In this document: positions 10,701-22,694 of the stretch, piece by piece
How the letters are laid out: each line of letters opens with the position of its first letter
Numbering within the stretch: the first letter of the stretch is position 1
Program-made: the position numbers and the translations under genes
Source: Ambrosia x helenae
Taxonomy: Eukaryota; Streptophyta; Magnoliopsida; Asterales; Asteraceae
NCBI GenBank assembly: GCA_030844895.1
Contig: CM061233.1
Span: 47,583,937-47,647,936, forward strand
DNA length: 64,000 nt
Reading direction: 5' to 3'
The notes under the pieces: model-generated
What the model saw: only the letters and a program-made list of their open reading frames with translations
The model's database searches: none
Told to the model about the DNA's origin: nothing

Positions 10701-10722
10701 CGTGCTGGACGACTAAAAACGC

Positions 10723-10731
10723 CTATAAATA
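10723..10731 (+). promoter_or_regulatory. TATA box of LTR B
   Basis: GCCTATAAATAC sits just after the palindromic block and ahead of a C/A-rich stretch (TAACAACCCTAGTCGTCCC) suited to transcription start. Confidence 0.55.
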
Positions 10732-12070
10732 CAATACTTGACCTCCTAAACTTCATTATAACAACCCTAGTCGTCCCACAACTCGTCCCAACACACACAC
10801 AACCTCTGGAACACGATTTTGGATCAAAACACAAGATTTCAAGCCTATTACATCAATCTATCACAAATCTAAGGTGTGGTTTTCATTCATGCAATCTTTA
10901 ATAATGTTTTTACTGAATCCCTAATGGTCCAGACCTGTTTATAAACGAATGTGTCTTCTGAAATTCGTTAATAATCGTTGTTAATTGGATTCTAACTATT
11001 ATGCATGTTGTATGTGTGTTTATGATTAAAGGATAGGGTTTTTATGATTCAAGATGGATTGATAACATAATATTAAGTTAGTTACAGATTGATGATGTTG
11101 GCATGTTGATGAAATCTGAGTAATTGTTCATTAGGGTTACGGTTATGCATGTTAATGTGATGTTTCATGCTATGTGTATTGTTTTTGGGATACATGGTTG
11201 CATGCAGGGCTGATAGAACGAGGTTAAACGAAGGATTTTGATTTAAATATGTTTGATATGGTTGTTTGATTGATATTTGATGTTTACACACGTTCTGGAT
11301 TTGATTTGGAGTGTTAAACGCGCGAAAAACCGGAACAGCTGTGCTATAGGCGAATAGGAACCCTAATCCCCTATACTATAGGCGATTAGGAGGCTATTTG
11401 CCTGATGGGGAGCCCTAATCGCCTATAGTATAGGCGAATAGGAGCCTATTTGCCTTTACTTCATGGATTTACGATCCTAAATGCTAGTTAAGCCCTGAAT
11501 TGCATGCTTTACGACGTAATCGCCTATAAACTCCAAATTTGTGTACCATATAACCCTAATCGCCTATAGTATAGGCGATTAGCATTCCTAAATGCCTGTT
11601 GACCCACGTAATCACTAGTTGACTTTTCCTAATCGCCTGTACTGCTGCTGTAAGTGTAATATAGCATTTCGGGACCCGATTTGACACATAGGAACATGCT
11701 AGGAACCCCATAACATACCTAATAACTTAGTAACATGTGCTCGGACTTATTTATGAGATACTTGAACTACGTGTTACAACTTGTTGGATTTTAACGTATG
11801 TTAAGTGTGATTGCATGATTGTATGTTTGTGAGTGCAAGTATAACACGGGGAGTCTCGGGTCACCAATGGGATGTCGAGTCTTGTACATTAGGTTAATTT
11901 AACAGTCACGGTGTTTTCAAATGAACTTGGTTATGGTATGGACATCTAGGGACTAACTAACCTACGGGTTATTAGTCTAAGTACTTGTAACTGTCATATG
12001 TTAGGTCGCCGCTTTACGGGCTAGCATAGCTTGCTGATCTTATTCGTGTTTCGAAGTAACGCAACCTAAG

Positions 12071-12524
12071 GTGAGTTTACGGCCCTCTTTTAACTGGTTT
12101 CACTTTTCGGGGGAGAAAACATGTGTTAAACTTATGTTTTGGTAACGACTGTCATACTATGGGTTTCTATGGTTTACTATACGATCTTTGGAAGTCCCGG
12201 GGGAAACCATGAATGTGCGGGTTAGCACAACGGGGAAATGTGAATAGATCTATTGGGAATGACCAACCCCGCTCGTCGGCTTGGAGGGCCGGGCGAGTGC
12301 CTATTGTCTCAAACAGGAACAGGTTTACTATTCGGGCACAACATCTGGTTTGCGAGTTAGTAATGGTTTTCCAATCGTAGATGTAATAAAACATACGCCT
12401 AGCTAGCGTACTTTGGTTTGCAAATTGATATAGTATGGACAGGTTGAACTTGATACTTTGATTACAAAACCTGTAAACTCACCAGCATTTTTGTGCTGAC
12501 GTAAACTCTTACATGTTTTCTCAG
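12071..12524 (+). other. Candidate intron inside the 3' LTR of element B
   Basis: CCTAAG|GTGAGTTTAC to ACATGTTTTCTCAG|GTCGC, 454 nt, matching 4112-4566 of the 5' LTR. The long minus-strand frame inside it (12167-12394) is not a gene. Confidence 0.55.
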
Positions 12525-12788
12525 GTCGCTAAGGTAGCACTATGGAACTAGGGCGCACACGTCTACACGGCGTCTAGTTAGGATTGCATGGTTTTCAAAC
12601 ATTGAATAATGTGGTTTACTTTTGGATTATCTTTTGAGAATAAGCTTCCGCTGTAATTGGAGATTTAAACTATGTTTTTGAAATTGCATATGTTCATTTA
12701 GACTTGTTTATTGTGATCGTTGACTTGGATCCTGGTTTGTCATGCGCCTCGCTGTAAAACTCCGCAAGTGGATTTTGAGGGTGTGACA

Positions 12789-14022
12789 ACAGGGGCGAAC
12801 CTGGACTCCTTCGACCGATCGAAGGTGCGAAGGAGGGAATCCAGGGTCGAACCTGGGTTTTGTTGGGCGAAAGTGGCAGAACGGTCGAAGGAGGCATCAA
12901 ACGGTCGAACGAAATATAAAAACGGGCGAAGGAGATTAAAAACGGGCGAAGGAGACTTAAACTGACTGGTTCGACCGTTCTGATACAGAAATGATATTTT
13001 TTATACAAACTAAGTGTTTTATGCTTGAACCTTGTGTGTAATCTATGTGTACTTGATTAGTTAGGGTAATGGGTCACCAACGGAATGTCGGGTCGGTCTA
13101 GTGTGTCGGTTAAACATTTAAACACGTTTTAAAACATAATTGGTTACGAACTGGACAATCGGGGACTAGATAACCTTATGGTTATTAGTCGGAACACTTA
13201 TGTGAACATTTTGATAGATCTCCGGTAGAGGGATTATCAAGGGCTTAACATCTTTACTTATAACCAAAGAACGCTATCTAAGGTGAGTTCACGGCCCCAC
13301 TTTTACTGCTTTAACTTTTGGGGGAGAAAACATGCGCTAAACTATTTTGGTAACATATGTCATACTATGGTTTTTAACTTTGTATTGCTATACGATCTTT
13401 GGAAGTCCCGGGGAAACCATGAATGTGCGGGGATGCACAACGGGGGAAATGTGGATAGATCTATTGGGCGTGACCTGCCCCACTCATCGGCTTGGAGGGC
13501 GGGGCGGGTGCATGTTGTCTCGAACAGGAACATTGGTATCATGCTGAACATACGGGCTGCTTAAACATGCTAAACATTGCTAAACGTGTCTAGTAATGGT
13601 TTCCAATCGTAGTAGTAATAAAACATACGCCTAGCTAGCGTACTTGGTAACATTGATATAGTATGGACATGGTAACGTTTTGGTAACATATTGAACAAAC
13701 CTGTGAACTCACCAGCATTATATGTTGACATCTTTTTGGCATGTTTTTCTCAGGTCGCTAAGGTAGCAACAAATGGAACTAGGCGCACGGGTCTGCATTG
13801 GCGTCTAGGCTTAGTTGCACGTTTTGAAATAAAGTGTTTTGAATACTTTGGAATACTATTGTAGCTGATTAAATTCTTCTTAAATGCTTCCGCTTATAAA
13901 AATCGTTGTTTATGGTTTTACGTTTTTCATATAGAGTTGTTTATTGTGATCGTTGACTTGGATCCTGGTTTGTCATGCGCCTCGCGGTAAAACTCCGCAA
14001 GTGGTAATTTGAGGGTGTGACA
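12789..14022 (+). repeat. Right part of an LTR of element C's family, interrupted by element B
   Basis: From the first base after element B this matches the inner end of the element C LTRs (reverse complement of about 35640-36898). It starts in the GGTCGAAGG palindromic block, continues through the intron-like segment (13283-13753) and ends GAGGGTGTGACA. No primer site follows, so it is a 3' or solo LTR end. The matching left part would have been left of element B and was lost in the 3910/3911 deletion. Confidence 0.8.
13283..13753 (+). other. Candidate intron inside the interrupted LTR
   Basis: ATCTAAG|GTGAGTTCAC to GGCATGTTTTTCTCAG|GTCGC, 471 nt, with GATAGATCTATTGGG near 13455. Confidence 0.5.
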
Positions 14023-14396
14023 GTTTCCAACCCACATGTTCAGACGTCAAACAAACGGCGGCGGCAAGGGTGGGGGGATTCGAACCCACAAGGGGACAAT
14101 TCCCACCCTTTTGGTCCTGACGTTTCTACACCACAATCATCGCCACAAAATTTTTTTCACACTACCACATTTTCACAGAATTTATATTATGACCTATGTG
14201 GGCATAATATGTTTTCTTAATCTATGCTTTCACAACCTATGGTTCCACCCATTTGTCTTGACTTCTCTTAAGAAGTGATGACAAACTTCAATGTGTTTTC
14301 CATGTATAGGAGCCCACCACATTAAAAGGCACCTGTTGAACTGGTTCATCGCGAACCGCCTATTTTTGAAGACCTTGGTATGATGGCGACGTTTGT
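14023..14396 (+). other. Non-coding stretch with an isolated B-box-like motif
   Basis: No coding feature. On the minus strand TGGGTTCGAATCCC (about 14070-14083) resembles a tRNA B box, possibly a SINE remnant, but no A box or adenine tail is seen. Sequence from about 14290 may be the start of the following decayed gene. Confidence 0.3.
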
Positions 14397-15035
14397 GTGT
14401 TAGAAACACAATTCGATACAAATTTTGATGAAATGAATGGCCAAGATGATGACTATGAAGAAGAGGAAGAGGTTGTTGAAGTTGGTAAAGGGAAGAAAAA
14501 AAAGGGAAATTTTATAAATTGGGCCAACCGAGTAATTTGGATCGAGGAAGAAGAAGTAATATTGGCACAAGATTATGTTAATGTCTTGACCGATTGAGAA
14601 AAAAGAAATAAAAAAACGCTTGTGGAAAGTTGTTCTTGAACACTTCAATGAGCTTGAGGGTGGAAGCGAACGAACGGTTGATCAAGTGAGCACTAGATGA
14701 AAGAATATGTTGACTAAGTTGAATTATTTCAATGGTTATCACATACAAGCGATACAATTTATAAATACCTTCGCTAAAATATTTTTTTAGTTACATTTAT
14801 TCTATTTTTTATTTTAGTTAATATATTTTTTATTCTAGGAACATATTCAAAATAGTGGGTGCAATGACTTGAATATTATGGAAAGAGCACTTCGTGATTA
14901 TCGAGCAAAATAGAAACGTACTTTCAAGCATGTTGAGACGTGGAAGGTTGTGAAAGGGCATGAGAAGTGAGGCAAGGTCCCGTTGTTGAATGATGATTCG
15001 GGTTGTAAGTTGTTTTGGAAAACGAGTTGTAACTT
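14397..15035 (+). pseudogene. Decayed PIF/Harbinger-type Myb/SANT protein
   Basis: The reading contains an acidic stretch, then WIEEEEVILAQDYVNV, a stop, and, after it in near-continuous reading, LWKVVLEHFNELEGGSERT and NMLTKLNYFNGYHIQ, then NIMERALRDYRA and FKHVETWKVVKGHEK. This order matches the plant Myb/SANT plus NAM-associated-type proteins linked to PIF/Harbinger transposons. There are at least four in-frame stops and an AT-rich interruption at 14760-14840 that could be an old intron. No transposase (DDE) partner is visible nearby, so it is a relic. Confidence 0.6.
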
Positions 15036-15403
15036 TGCGGTATCGATGTGTATTAAAAAATGTTTATTTTTATGAGGCTGGGGTCTAAGTCTCTTTATGA
15101 ATAAAAGTTTAAATTTAGAAGTAAAGTTAGAGGGTATGCGAGTTACTTAATAAAAAAACTAGGTAATGTACCCGTGTGATACACGGGTTGAAAAAATTAA
15201 ATTATATATATTATATATAAATTTATAAATATAATTAAGAAAATTAGATTACATATTATATTAAAAATTGTTACCTTTACATTCGAAAAAATGTTAAATA
15301 TTCTTCAGCCCGTAAATAATTTCTTGTAAAAAATTTCATATTTACATAAAACTTTTTTTCAAATCTTCTATATTGTGGTAGTTACCTTGTAGATTGCATG
15401 TAA

Positions 15404-15618
15404 GGGGTTGTTTGGTAGTCTCTTAAATAGCCTCTTAACCATTCAGGTCTGAATCATTCAGCATTCAGACTGTTTGTTTCAGCATCTGAATGGAATGATT
15501 AAGTGCTGAACCATTAAGCTAATAAGGGATGCTGAATGATTCACCTCTTAACCATTTAGAGCCTCTTAACCGTTCAGACCATCTTAATGATTCAGCACTT
15601 AATCAACCAAACAGCCCC
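15404..15618. mobile_element. Tourist-like MITE with TAA target duplication
   Basis: A 215 bp element with terminal inverted repeats GGGGTTGTTTGGT and ACCAAACAGCCCC, flanked on both sides by TAA (15401-15403, 15619-15621). The three-base TWA duplication is that of PIF/Harbinger-type MITEs. The interior repeats CTCTTAACCATTCAG-like words in both orientations and would form a long hairpin. Confidence 0.75.
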
Positions 15619-16198
15619 TAAATCTGTTTAGGCTAAGATATAAAAAAATAAAATTAATTTAAAAGTATGTCCTCATCCGTTAAACCATCTCAATCGAGTA
15701 TCGTTCATTTTAGAATTTGACATCAAGTGTCTTCCAAAGCCAAAGTATATATAACCGTGAGTGTATAATCATTTTTTTTTCTAACATCAAGATCTTTAAA
15801 CATAATGACATTTATTGGTTCAAACTATATGTAATTACAAAAAAGAAGATTGTGTGAATTAATAGCATGAAAATGAAGATTGAAACGAATTAGTAATGAA
15901 AACACTGTGGCCACTCACTTAGATATTGCATTGCTTTGTTGAAGTAACTTAAAAAAACAAAGTTATTGAATATTTCAAACAATGATTTTTCATATATAAA
16001 ATGTATTTTATATATCGAGTTAGTATGATACGAAAATACCCAAACATATTTAGTTTTGTATAAATTCAAATATGTAATTAATGTAGATTGATTTATTTTA
16101 TTTTGTTTGTTAAGAACAAGATTTAAATCTAAATTTAAATTTAATAATATAAATATGCTATCTTAAAAGGGAATAGTTTTTTCATAAAGTTTACTTCT

Positions 16199-17030
16199 GT
16201 TAGTTAATAAACATTTTAAAATTATGTCTAATAATTTATTTCTAATTTTGTATTGAAATATAATTATATTAATTGATTTACAAAATCATATATTATATAT
16301 TAAACTGAATTTCGGTAATTATATTAACAATTATAGTTAAAACCAATAAAAACTAAATAAATAATAATTATTAAATAAATAAACAAAATAAAATAAATTT
16401 ATTGTTTTAAATAATATAATGGAAGGCTTGTGAGGTAGTTCTATGTACTCCATGTGTTGTCTTTTATTAATATAAATAGAAATAGATTATTGTTGATTGA
16501 TTTATTTTATTTATTTATTGAAAACAATATGAAAGTTTCATAGAAAATACTTAACTAATCACATTGTGTTATTATTAATTTGTTTATTTGACTTTTGAAC
16601 TATTTTAAATATCTAAAATTAATATGTATTTGGTGAGCATATTTAACATTTAAAACAATGACTAAAACCCGTAATAATAAAACTTAACTATCATTTGTCA
16701 AACATCGTAGCAAACATAGTTTTAAACTGAAAATAAAATATCAATTTTTTTTTAAAAAAATGGGTTAATTTAAGGTACATGATTTAAAATCAATGTTAAT
16801 AACATACAAATATGTTATATAAAAAAAGAATCACTAATGTTTTAATAATGTTTAATTTGGTTAGTTAATAAACCCTTTCAAAGTATGTTGAATAATTTAT
16901 TTCTAATTTTGTATTAAAATATAATTATATTAACCGCAAAAACATAATATAAATATATTGAATTAAAATTTAGTAATTATATTAACAATTATAGTTGTAA
17001 CATGAATCATTAAAAACCGAATGAATGAGA
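16199..17030. repeat. Internal duplication in the Helitron body
   Basis: About 180 bp at 16199-16380 is repeated at 16859-17030 with divergence (shared words include AATAATTTATTTCTAATTTTG). The segment after each copy also ends in a similar CATGTGT-rich tract, suggesting two related Helitron 5' regions in tandem. Confidence 0.5.
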
Positions 17031-17305
17031 ATCTATTTATATTAATAACATAAATCATTCAATTCGTTTTTAATTATTTCTGTTACAACTAAGATTATTA
17101 ATATTATATTACTAAAATCAATTAATTTATTTAATATATTATATTTGAATTTATTGTATTATTAAATAATAAAGAGAGAGAATTCATGAGGGAGTGCCAT
17201 GTGCCCCTCATGTGTTTTCTTTTATTATATAGTGTAGATGTAGATGTAGATGTAGATGTAGATATTAATAAAAATATGATACTTATTTGTTTCTTTAAAA
17301 TATAA

Positions 17306-17340
17306 CTAGGTTAGAGTCCCGTGTGTACACACGGTAAATG
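17306..17340 (-). mobile_element. 3' terminus of a second minus-strand Helitron
   Basis: On the minus strand this is the perfect palindrome CCGTGTGTACACACGG, a short spacer GACTCTAAC ending in CTAG (17306-17309), then T. The element must extend to the right, but I could not place its 5' end; the body is at least the duplicated segment and exon-like stretch that follow. Confidence 0.5.
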
Positions 17341-17660
17341 CCCAAGTCAAATGAACGAGAATTTCTATAAAGATTGTATTATTGTTTAAAAACCAATATA
17401 TAGAAGTTTATAATTTTAACAAAGGATTCAAATGTAGAAAACAAAATGGGCTAAAAGTCTTACATAAAAATAATTGTTTGTCGTAAACAATTAAACTATT
17501 AACGTGCGCATAATTTTTTTTCCATAAGTGAATATAGGATATGGTTGTTTTGAAGGAAGCCAACATCCTTAGTATTGTTTTCATATAGGTTGATAAGTAA
17601 CCAAAAAATAATTCAACAATTACTTGTATTTATTTAAAAAGATTCATAGCCGTTTCAATT

Positions 17661-18062
17661 ACATACATGTAAATTTGACTTTCGATGATTTAACACTTCT
17701 GTGTCCAATATTTCATAACATATTTGGAATGATTTAACAAATTCTTACACTATCATAATATAATAGGTATATACAAAAAAGCCGATAAGCATAACCATAG
17801 CAAAACAAAAGACCACGAAATACTGCATTAACAGTAATCGTGCAACAATACTTCATTTATATCACATACATGTAAATTTGACTTTCGATGATTTAACACT
17901 TCTGCATCCAATATTTCATAACACATTTGGAATGATTTAACAATTTCTTGCACTATCATAATATAATAGGTATATACAAAAAACTGATAAGCATAATCAT
18001 AGCAAAAATAAAGACCACAAAATACTACATTAACAGTGATCGTGCAGCAATACTTAATTTAT
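17661..18062. repeat. Tandem duplication, period 203 bp
   Basis: Two copies start at 17661 and 17864 with ACATACATGTAAATTTGAC and stay alike for about 200 bp with scattered differences. No coding content. Confidence 0.75.
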
Positions 18063-18189
18063 AGCTATTCATCATCTTTAAAAGTTAAACCACCGACTAT
18101 TGTCCAAACACCAAAAAGAAAAATCAAATAAACTAAACTAATTACCCCCTCCTCTAACATTAGACAACATGAACAAACCTTTTTTCTAA

Positions 18190-18332
18190 AAGGACATGAA
18201 ATGCATTTCATTACCAGAATCCAGTTCCTTAGCTGCAACCACAGACATCATCCCTTGAATATAGTAATGTTCATTTACATTTGAATGCTCCACACCAACA
18301 GCTACAGACCAACTGCCACCATCACCATCAGT
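18190..18332 (-). pseudogene. Exon-like open segment, unidentified
   Basis: On the minus strand 18330-18190 reads without a stop for about 47 codons, including DGDGGSWSVAVGVEHSN and YIQGMMSVVAAKELDSG. The composition is that of a real protein and unlike the AT-rich surroundings. It lies inside the region that should belong to the minus-strand Helitron ending at 17306, so a captured host exon is plausible. I do not recognise the protein family. Confidence 0.35.
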
Positions 18333-18980
18333 AAGTTTTAACTACTTTGTTGGGTCAAAGAGGATTGACAAGCCAGTATGAACCTTAGTCTTATATCCTC
18401 TTTACACATTTTTCTAAGAACAAAATCTACTGAAGAAAAAGAAGACAAAGAAAAGAAAAAACTGATAACAAGTGCTGAAGAGTAAAGATCAGAAGTTCTA
18501 AAGATGAACCAGAAAAACATCTGAAGAACAACTACTGAAGACAAACTTCTAATGAAATACTCATCAATAGTTTGTCACTCATCAGCAGTTCTTTAGAAGC
18601 TTCCCACCGCCCTTATACTTCAGTTGTTTAGTATTATATTAGTTTTTATAGTCTTTGTACAAGTTCCAATGCTACAGCCTGTTGTAGTATTATCATAATC
18701 TTGTGTTTACTTCACTTGTACGTATTAATCTGTCTATAAATAGATGGGTCTTTCCCTCTATTTTTGACAAGCATTTGTAGTTAAAATTTCATATATATTT
18801 TGAGAATCATTCAAAGCATTTACTACTGTTATATTCATTATCTGTTTGATTCTCTCATTTACTACTTTAGTTCATTAACTAAGGGGGAGTAATAACTCAT
18901 GTTAAAAGTGAAGCTTTAACTTAGAACACTTATACTTATTCCGTTGTTCAAATTACTTTGATAAATCTAAACAAGTGTTC
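18333..18980. repeat. Possible relic of a Ty1/copia-type LTR region
   Basis: ACTGAAGA-type words recur at 18420-18545, followed by a plant TATA box (CTATAAATAG, about 18735) and, downstream, AAGGGGGAGT, which resembles a copia polypurine tract. No LTR termini could be matched, so the assignment is tentative. Confidence 0.3.
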
Positions 18981-20146
18981 AAGATACCAATCTGTTAAAG
19001 GAAGCCATTCCAACATTCTTCTTCCTGTTCAACCCATTCTTAACAGCCTAAATCTTCTTCATACGCTATAAAATAAAGAAAAATACATAGTTAACTTGAA
19101 CATGGTCAATATTACTCTTAAAAAAGTAAAGTATTAGAAACATGGAAATAAAAAACTTGGACTTACGTAATGATTGTCAACTCGGAAAATGTGACAACCG
19201 TCACCCTCTTTTTTTTTAACGAAATGCACACTGTTAGTCCCTCACCTAATTTAAAATTTTCACTTTGAACCCTCCTATTTAAAAAGATTTAAAATCACAA
19301 TTAAATTTAATTTATGATCTTACAATTGGTCGTTTCACAATTTATACTCACACATACACACGTGCACGTATTTGTTTTGTCGCAATAATTATCGGTGACG
19401 AATGCTTTTACGTACTATTAATATATATTTTTTAGCAATTAATATAATGCTTATCATTATTAACCAACTAATAATAATAAATAAAATAGAAGGAAACAAA
19501 CTGACAAAAGCATTGAATGCTTCATCATCTTCATATTACATTCAGTTACATATCTTGGTCAAAGATTAACTCATTATGTTTACCATATATCTCGCATGTA
19601 ACCTATTCCGTAAATTCCTCGTATACGTCGATATATAATATGCATGTTCCTCATGAGTAGGATAATATAAGTTTTTCCTTTTTCAAAATTCTCTATGCCA
19701 TCATAATATCCTACCTGAATTTGAACCGACCACCACCATCTCAGTTACCTTTCGGACCCCTCCTTCACTTACGGTCTTTGATGCGACTAACCACCACAAA
19801 CCACCCAAATGTTTTCCCTTCACCGGTCAAGCCACAACCGCACACAACCAAACAGCGACAACCGTACCTGTTTCACCAACATCGTACATTGCCACAGTGT
19901 CCCTCCGATACCCACTGGTTGTTTAACCATCGCCTCTCCGTCAATAGGCCAACGCCAGCGACCTCCTTCGTTTTCTTTCTCCATCGCAGGTACCATCAGG
20001 TTTCTCTTCTGATCTACCCCTATAAAATTCTTAGGATGGAGGGTATATGTTGGTCTTGGTTTGAGTTGTGGGGTGTGTGTGGGTAGTGAATGCACATGTG
20101 TGGGGAAGATGACATATTAAACTAGTAAGAAAAATAAATAAATAAA
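18981..20146. other. AT-rich stretch with no supported gene
   Basis: Nothing recognisable. A Pro/His-rich frame at 19721-20086 has no domain and biased low-complexity content, and I do not support it as a gene. Confidence 0.4.
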
Positions 20147-21814
20147 TCTATACATATAATATTTAGGAGCAATATGGGACACTTGGCAATCATTTAGGCT
20201 CCTAGCATTTAATGGTCATCCCTCATGGCACAATGTGATAATTTATAAAATTTTATTTTTTTTTTAATCAAAAATCCCGAAATTATATAAACCAATTACA
20301 AACGCACGGACATAACATCAGACCACAATCAACATCGCCTCCTCCAAAACCTAAACCCTAATCTTGGCGATTCAAACCTATCGATCATCTCCAATCCAAG
20401 GTAACCTCCATTCGATTCTTCTTTTGAATAGATCGATGTTCTTCTATCTTTGATTATTGTCTCAGATCATCAATTAACTTATTTTTTGATGCCATTCAAA
20501 TCTGATCTCCATTATATGTCGCAGATGTTTGTAATCTCCTTATTCCTTTTATTGATGTCATCACATCTGCAGATCCCTAATCGTGTGATTAGGGTTTTCC
20601 GAATTCTCTTCTCAGAATTTTCGCAATCAAGGTCAGTATAAGATATGCACCATCTAGGTATTTTTGTTACTTAATTTCTCAAATGTTTTTAAAGAATCTA
20701 AATGAGGGATACGCCATCAAGCAGGGTTCTTTGTTAAAGTTATGGATTGAAAAAACAAACATTGAGTTCTTATGTTTCAATGCGTCTTACTACAGCAGAA
20801 TGGATACAAACTTTCCTATTTATATGTAAAATAAATATTCGTGAAATTGATGGAAATTACTTGTACAATTTTCTTTTCTTGGTGGCTCTAAAAGTGAGGT
20901 ATCCTCAGCGAATTAAATTTCTAAGCATAAATCATGAAAGTCATCAGATGTGTTACTTATGAAGTCATTATCTTTTTACTTTTATCTCTTAACAGGTCAT
21001 ACGGGTATTTCAAAACATGTCAAACGGGTTGAAAGTTGCATAAAGGTATTTTACATATGAGTTCATTATGTTTATTAACCATTTTGATTCTAAAGCCCAT
21101 CTGATACTTTATTTATTTTTTAGTTTCACTGTATTGAGATTGGTCATGAAGCTCATATTACAAGTGGTTTTGGTGCCAAGAATTCTACATCAATTGTTGA
21201 ACGCTGTTTCTTGTGAGTAAGTCGTATTAATCCAATTTCTAGATATATTCTCATCGAAATTAAATGGGGAAAGGACAGAAGGTTAAGCCAAAACTTTTTG
21301 CTTTAAGATGCAGCTTTGGAAAAGGATAGAAGGTTAGAAAATGTGAATTGGTGAACCAAATTGTCCATTACATTGTCTAAAGAATTCGTTCTATAGTGAA
21401 TTAATTCATTCTATGGTAATGGTGAATTATTTTCTTTTTATTGAACTTGAGTTTCTATTTTTCATTTTTTTTTTTTTTGCTATTATAGTGCACATGAGCT
21501 TCTAGGACTTTGGTCACCTAGGCTATAACCTTATTTCTTTATGAGCATTTATGTTCACACCATGTTCTAAGTAAGTTTATAGGCCATTCAGTGCTAACAA
21601 GTTTATTTGTACTACTCCCAGAAGACCGAGGCACATACGTGAAACGAGTCGCTATTCCTTTCTTTTAGCCAGCCAGGTACATGAAATCAACATATGCTCT
21701 TTCGAATAATTTTCTGTGAAGTTCTAATATGTATCCACAGTCTTTTCTGTGTTAGTGTTCGCATCTGTTCCATATTGGGTTTTTAATTTTTGTTCCATAT
21801 TGGTTTGTTTTTAG

Positions 21815-22266
21815 GGAATTGTACAGAAGATATTCTGAAAGAACCGTACGGGTGCAGAGCTCTTTAGCAAGTATCATACCTGTGCCCCGAGTGAAAAAAG
21901 TTTCAGACTATGCAGATGAAAAATATTTACCTTTCAAGATACCCGATTTATATATCAGTACAGGAGGTGATAATGTGTCTAGAATGTTGGAAAAGATTGA
22001 TCCTGTTTATGACATGGATTCTGATGAGGATGAGTGGTTAAATAAGTTTAATGATGGTTGTGATACAAGGGTCGATCAAGATTCTTTTGAGAAGACAATT
22101 GATGCTTTCAAAAGAGGAATTTATTGCAGTCCAGATGATTATTCTGATGTAACAGAGATCGTTGATCGGTGTTCGAATCTGGCATCAAAGGATGTTCTAG
22201 AAGCTGTTAATGGTTATTGGATTGCTAAACGGAAGAAGCGTCCTGCTCTTATTCGGGTGTTTAAGG
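21815..22266 (+). pseudogene. Captured enhancer-of-polycomb-like exon
   Basis: An open stretch of about 150 codons is bounded by an acceptor-like TTTGTTTTTAG at 21814 and a donor AAG|GTAAAA at 22266/22267. It contains YDMDSDEDEWLNKFNDG, then DSFEKTIDAFKRG and NGYWIAKRKKRPALIRVF. This is the order of conserved blocks in the enhancer of polycomb (EPL1) domain, a subunit of NuA4-type histone acetyltransferase complexes. The exon is undamaged, but it is alone, beside a piece of an unrelated gene, inside a Helitron, so it is a captured fragment rather than a gene. Which plant paralogue donated it cannot be told here. Confidence 0.7.
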
Positions 22267-22694
22267 TAAAAAACCATGAATATTGTGTTTTGTGTGAAAC
22301 AAGACACATAGCTGGAAAAATGGGAGGTTTGGGTAAAAACTAAGAAGTTTAATCTTCTCCTATAAAATCATCAAGAAGGTTATACGTAAAAATCGGTACA
22401 CTATAGGTGATTGAAAATGGTTCAACTTGGGTTGACATTCAACACTTTAATTTCTTTACCAGTCTACCTAAGTTTGTGTGCCATGTCAATTAGCTATGCA
22501 AGCCATGAATTTCTTTATTTTTTTCAAAATGGTGATGACTTTTTTAAACTAATTGTTACTATGAACTAAGAAATGTGTTAAATTTGTTAGGGATGTTGTT
22601 GAAATTTGTTTTGGCCTAATGTAGATTTATTGACCAGTTTTCTAAAATTAATCCGTTTTGAAACTCGAGATGGAGAGGCCATCACTCAATAGTG

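Larger units (their letters stand above)
10180..12788 (+). repeat. Complete 3' LTR of chromovirus element B
   Basis: The LTR runs from TGTGACACC to GGTGTGACA (imperfect terminal inverted repeat), 2609 bp. It has a palindrome-rich block at 10561-10700, a TATA box at 10723-10731, a second block of the same GCGAATAGG motif at 11343-11640, an intron-like segment at 12071-12524, and a conserved end with GGATCCTGGTTTGTCATGCG. The next bases, ACAGG, are what an interrupted LTR of element C's family would supply, so element B sits inside a second LTR. Confidence 0.9.
15159..17238 (-). mobile_element. Non-autonomous Helitron, minus strand
   Basis: The 3' terminus on the minus strand is a hairpin CCCGTGTATCACACGGG, an 8 nt spacer and CTAG (15159-15162) followed by T, the Helitron signature. 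A matching 5' start reading TCTACACTATATAATAAAAG on the minus strand ends at 17238. That end is blurred by five GTAGAT-type repeats up to 17262, so the exact base is uncertain. The body is AT-rich, encodes nothing recognisable, and holds a MITE and an internal duplication. Confidence 0.55.

Noticed and set aside
12720..13008. Overlapping short frames on both strands in the LTR
   Set aside because: They come from the GGTCGAAGG palindromic block, which is non-coding and repeated in every LTR of the family.
13283..13564. 93-codon frame
   Set aside because: It lies inside the candidate LTR intron and is not conserved as protein in the other LTR copies.
14023..14280. Possible tRNA gene from a B-box-like motif
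   Set aside because: No A box at the right distance and no cloverleaf.
19721..20086. 121-codon Pro/His-rich frame
   Set aside because: Low-complexity composition, overlapped by an antisense frame of similar length, no recognisable domain or splice context.
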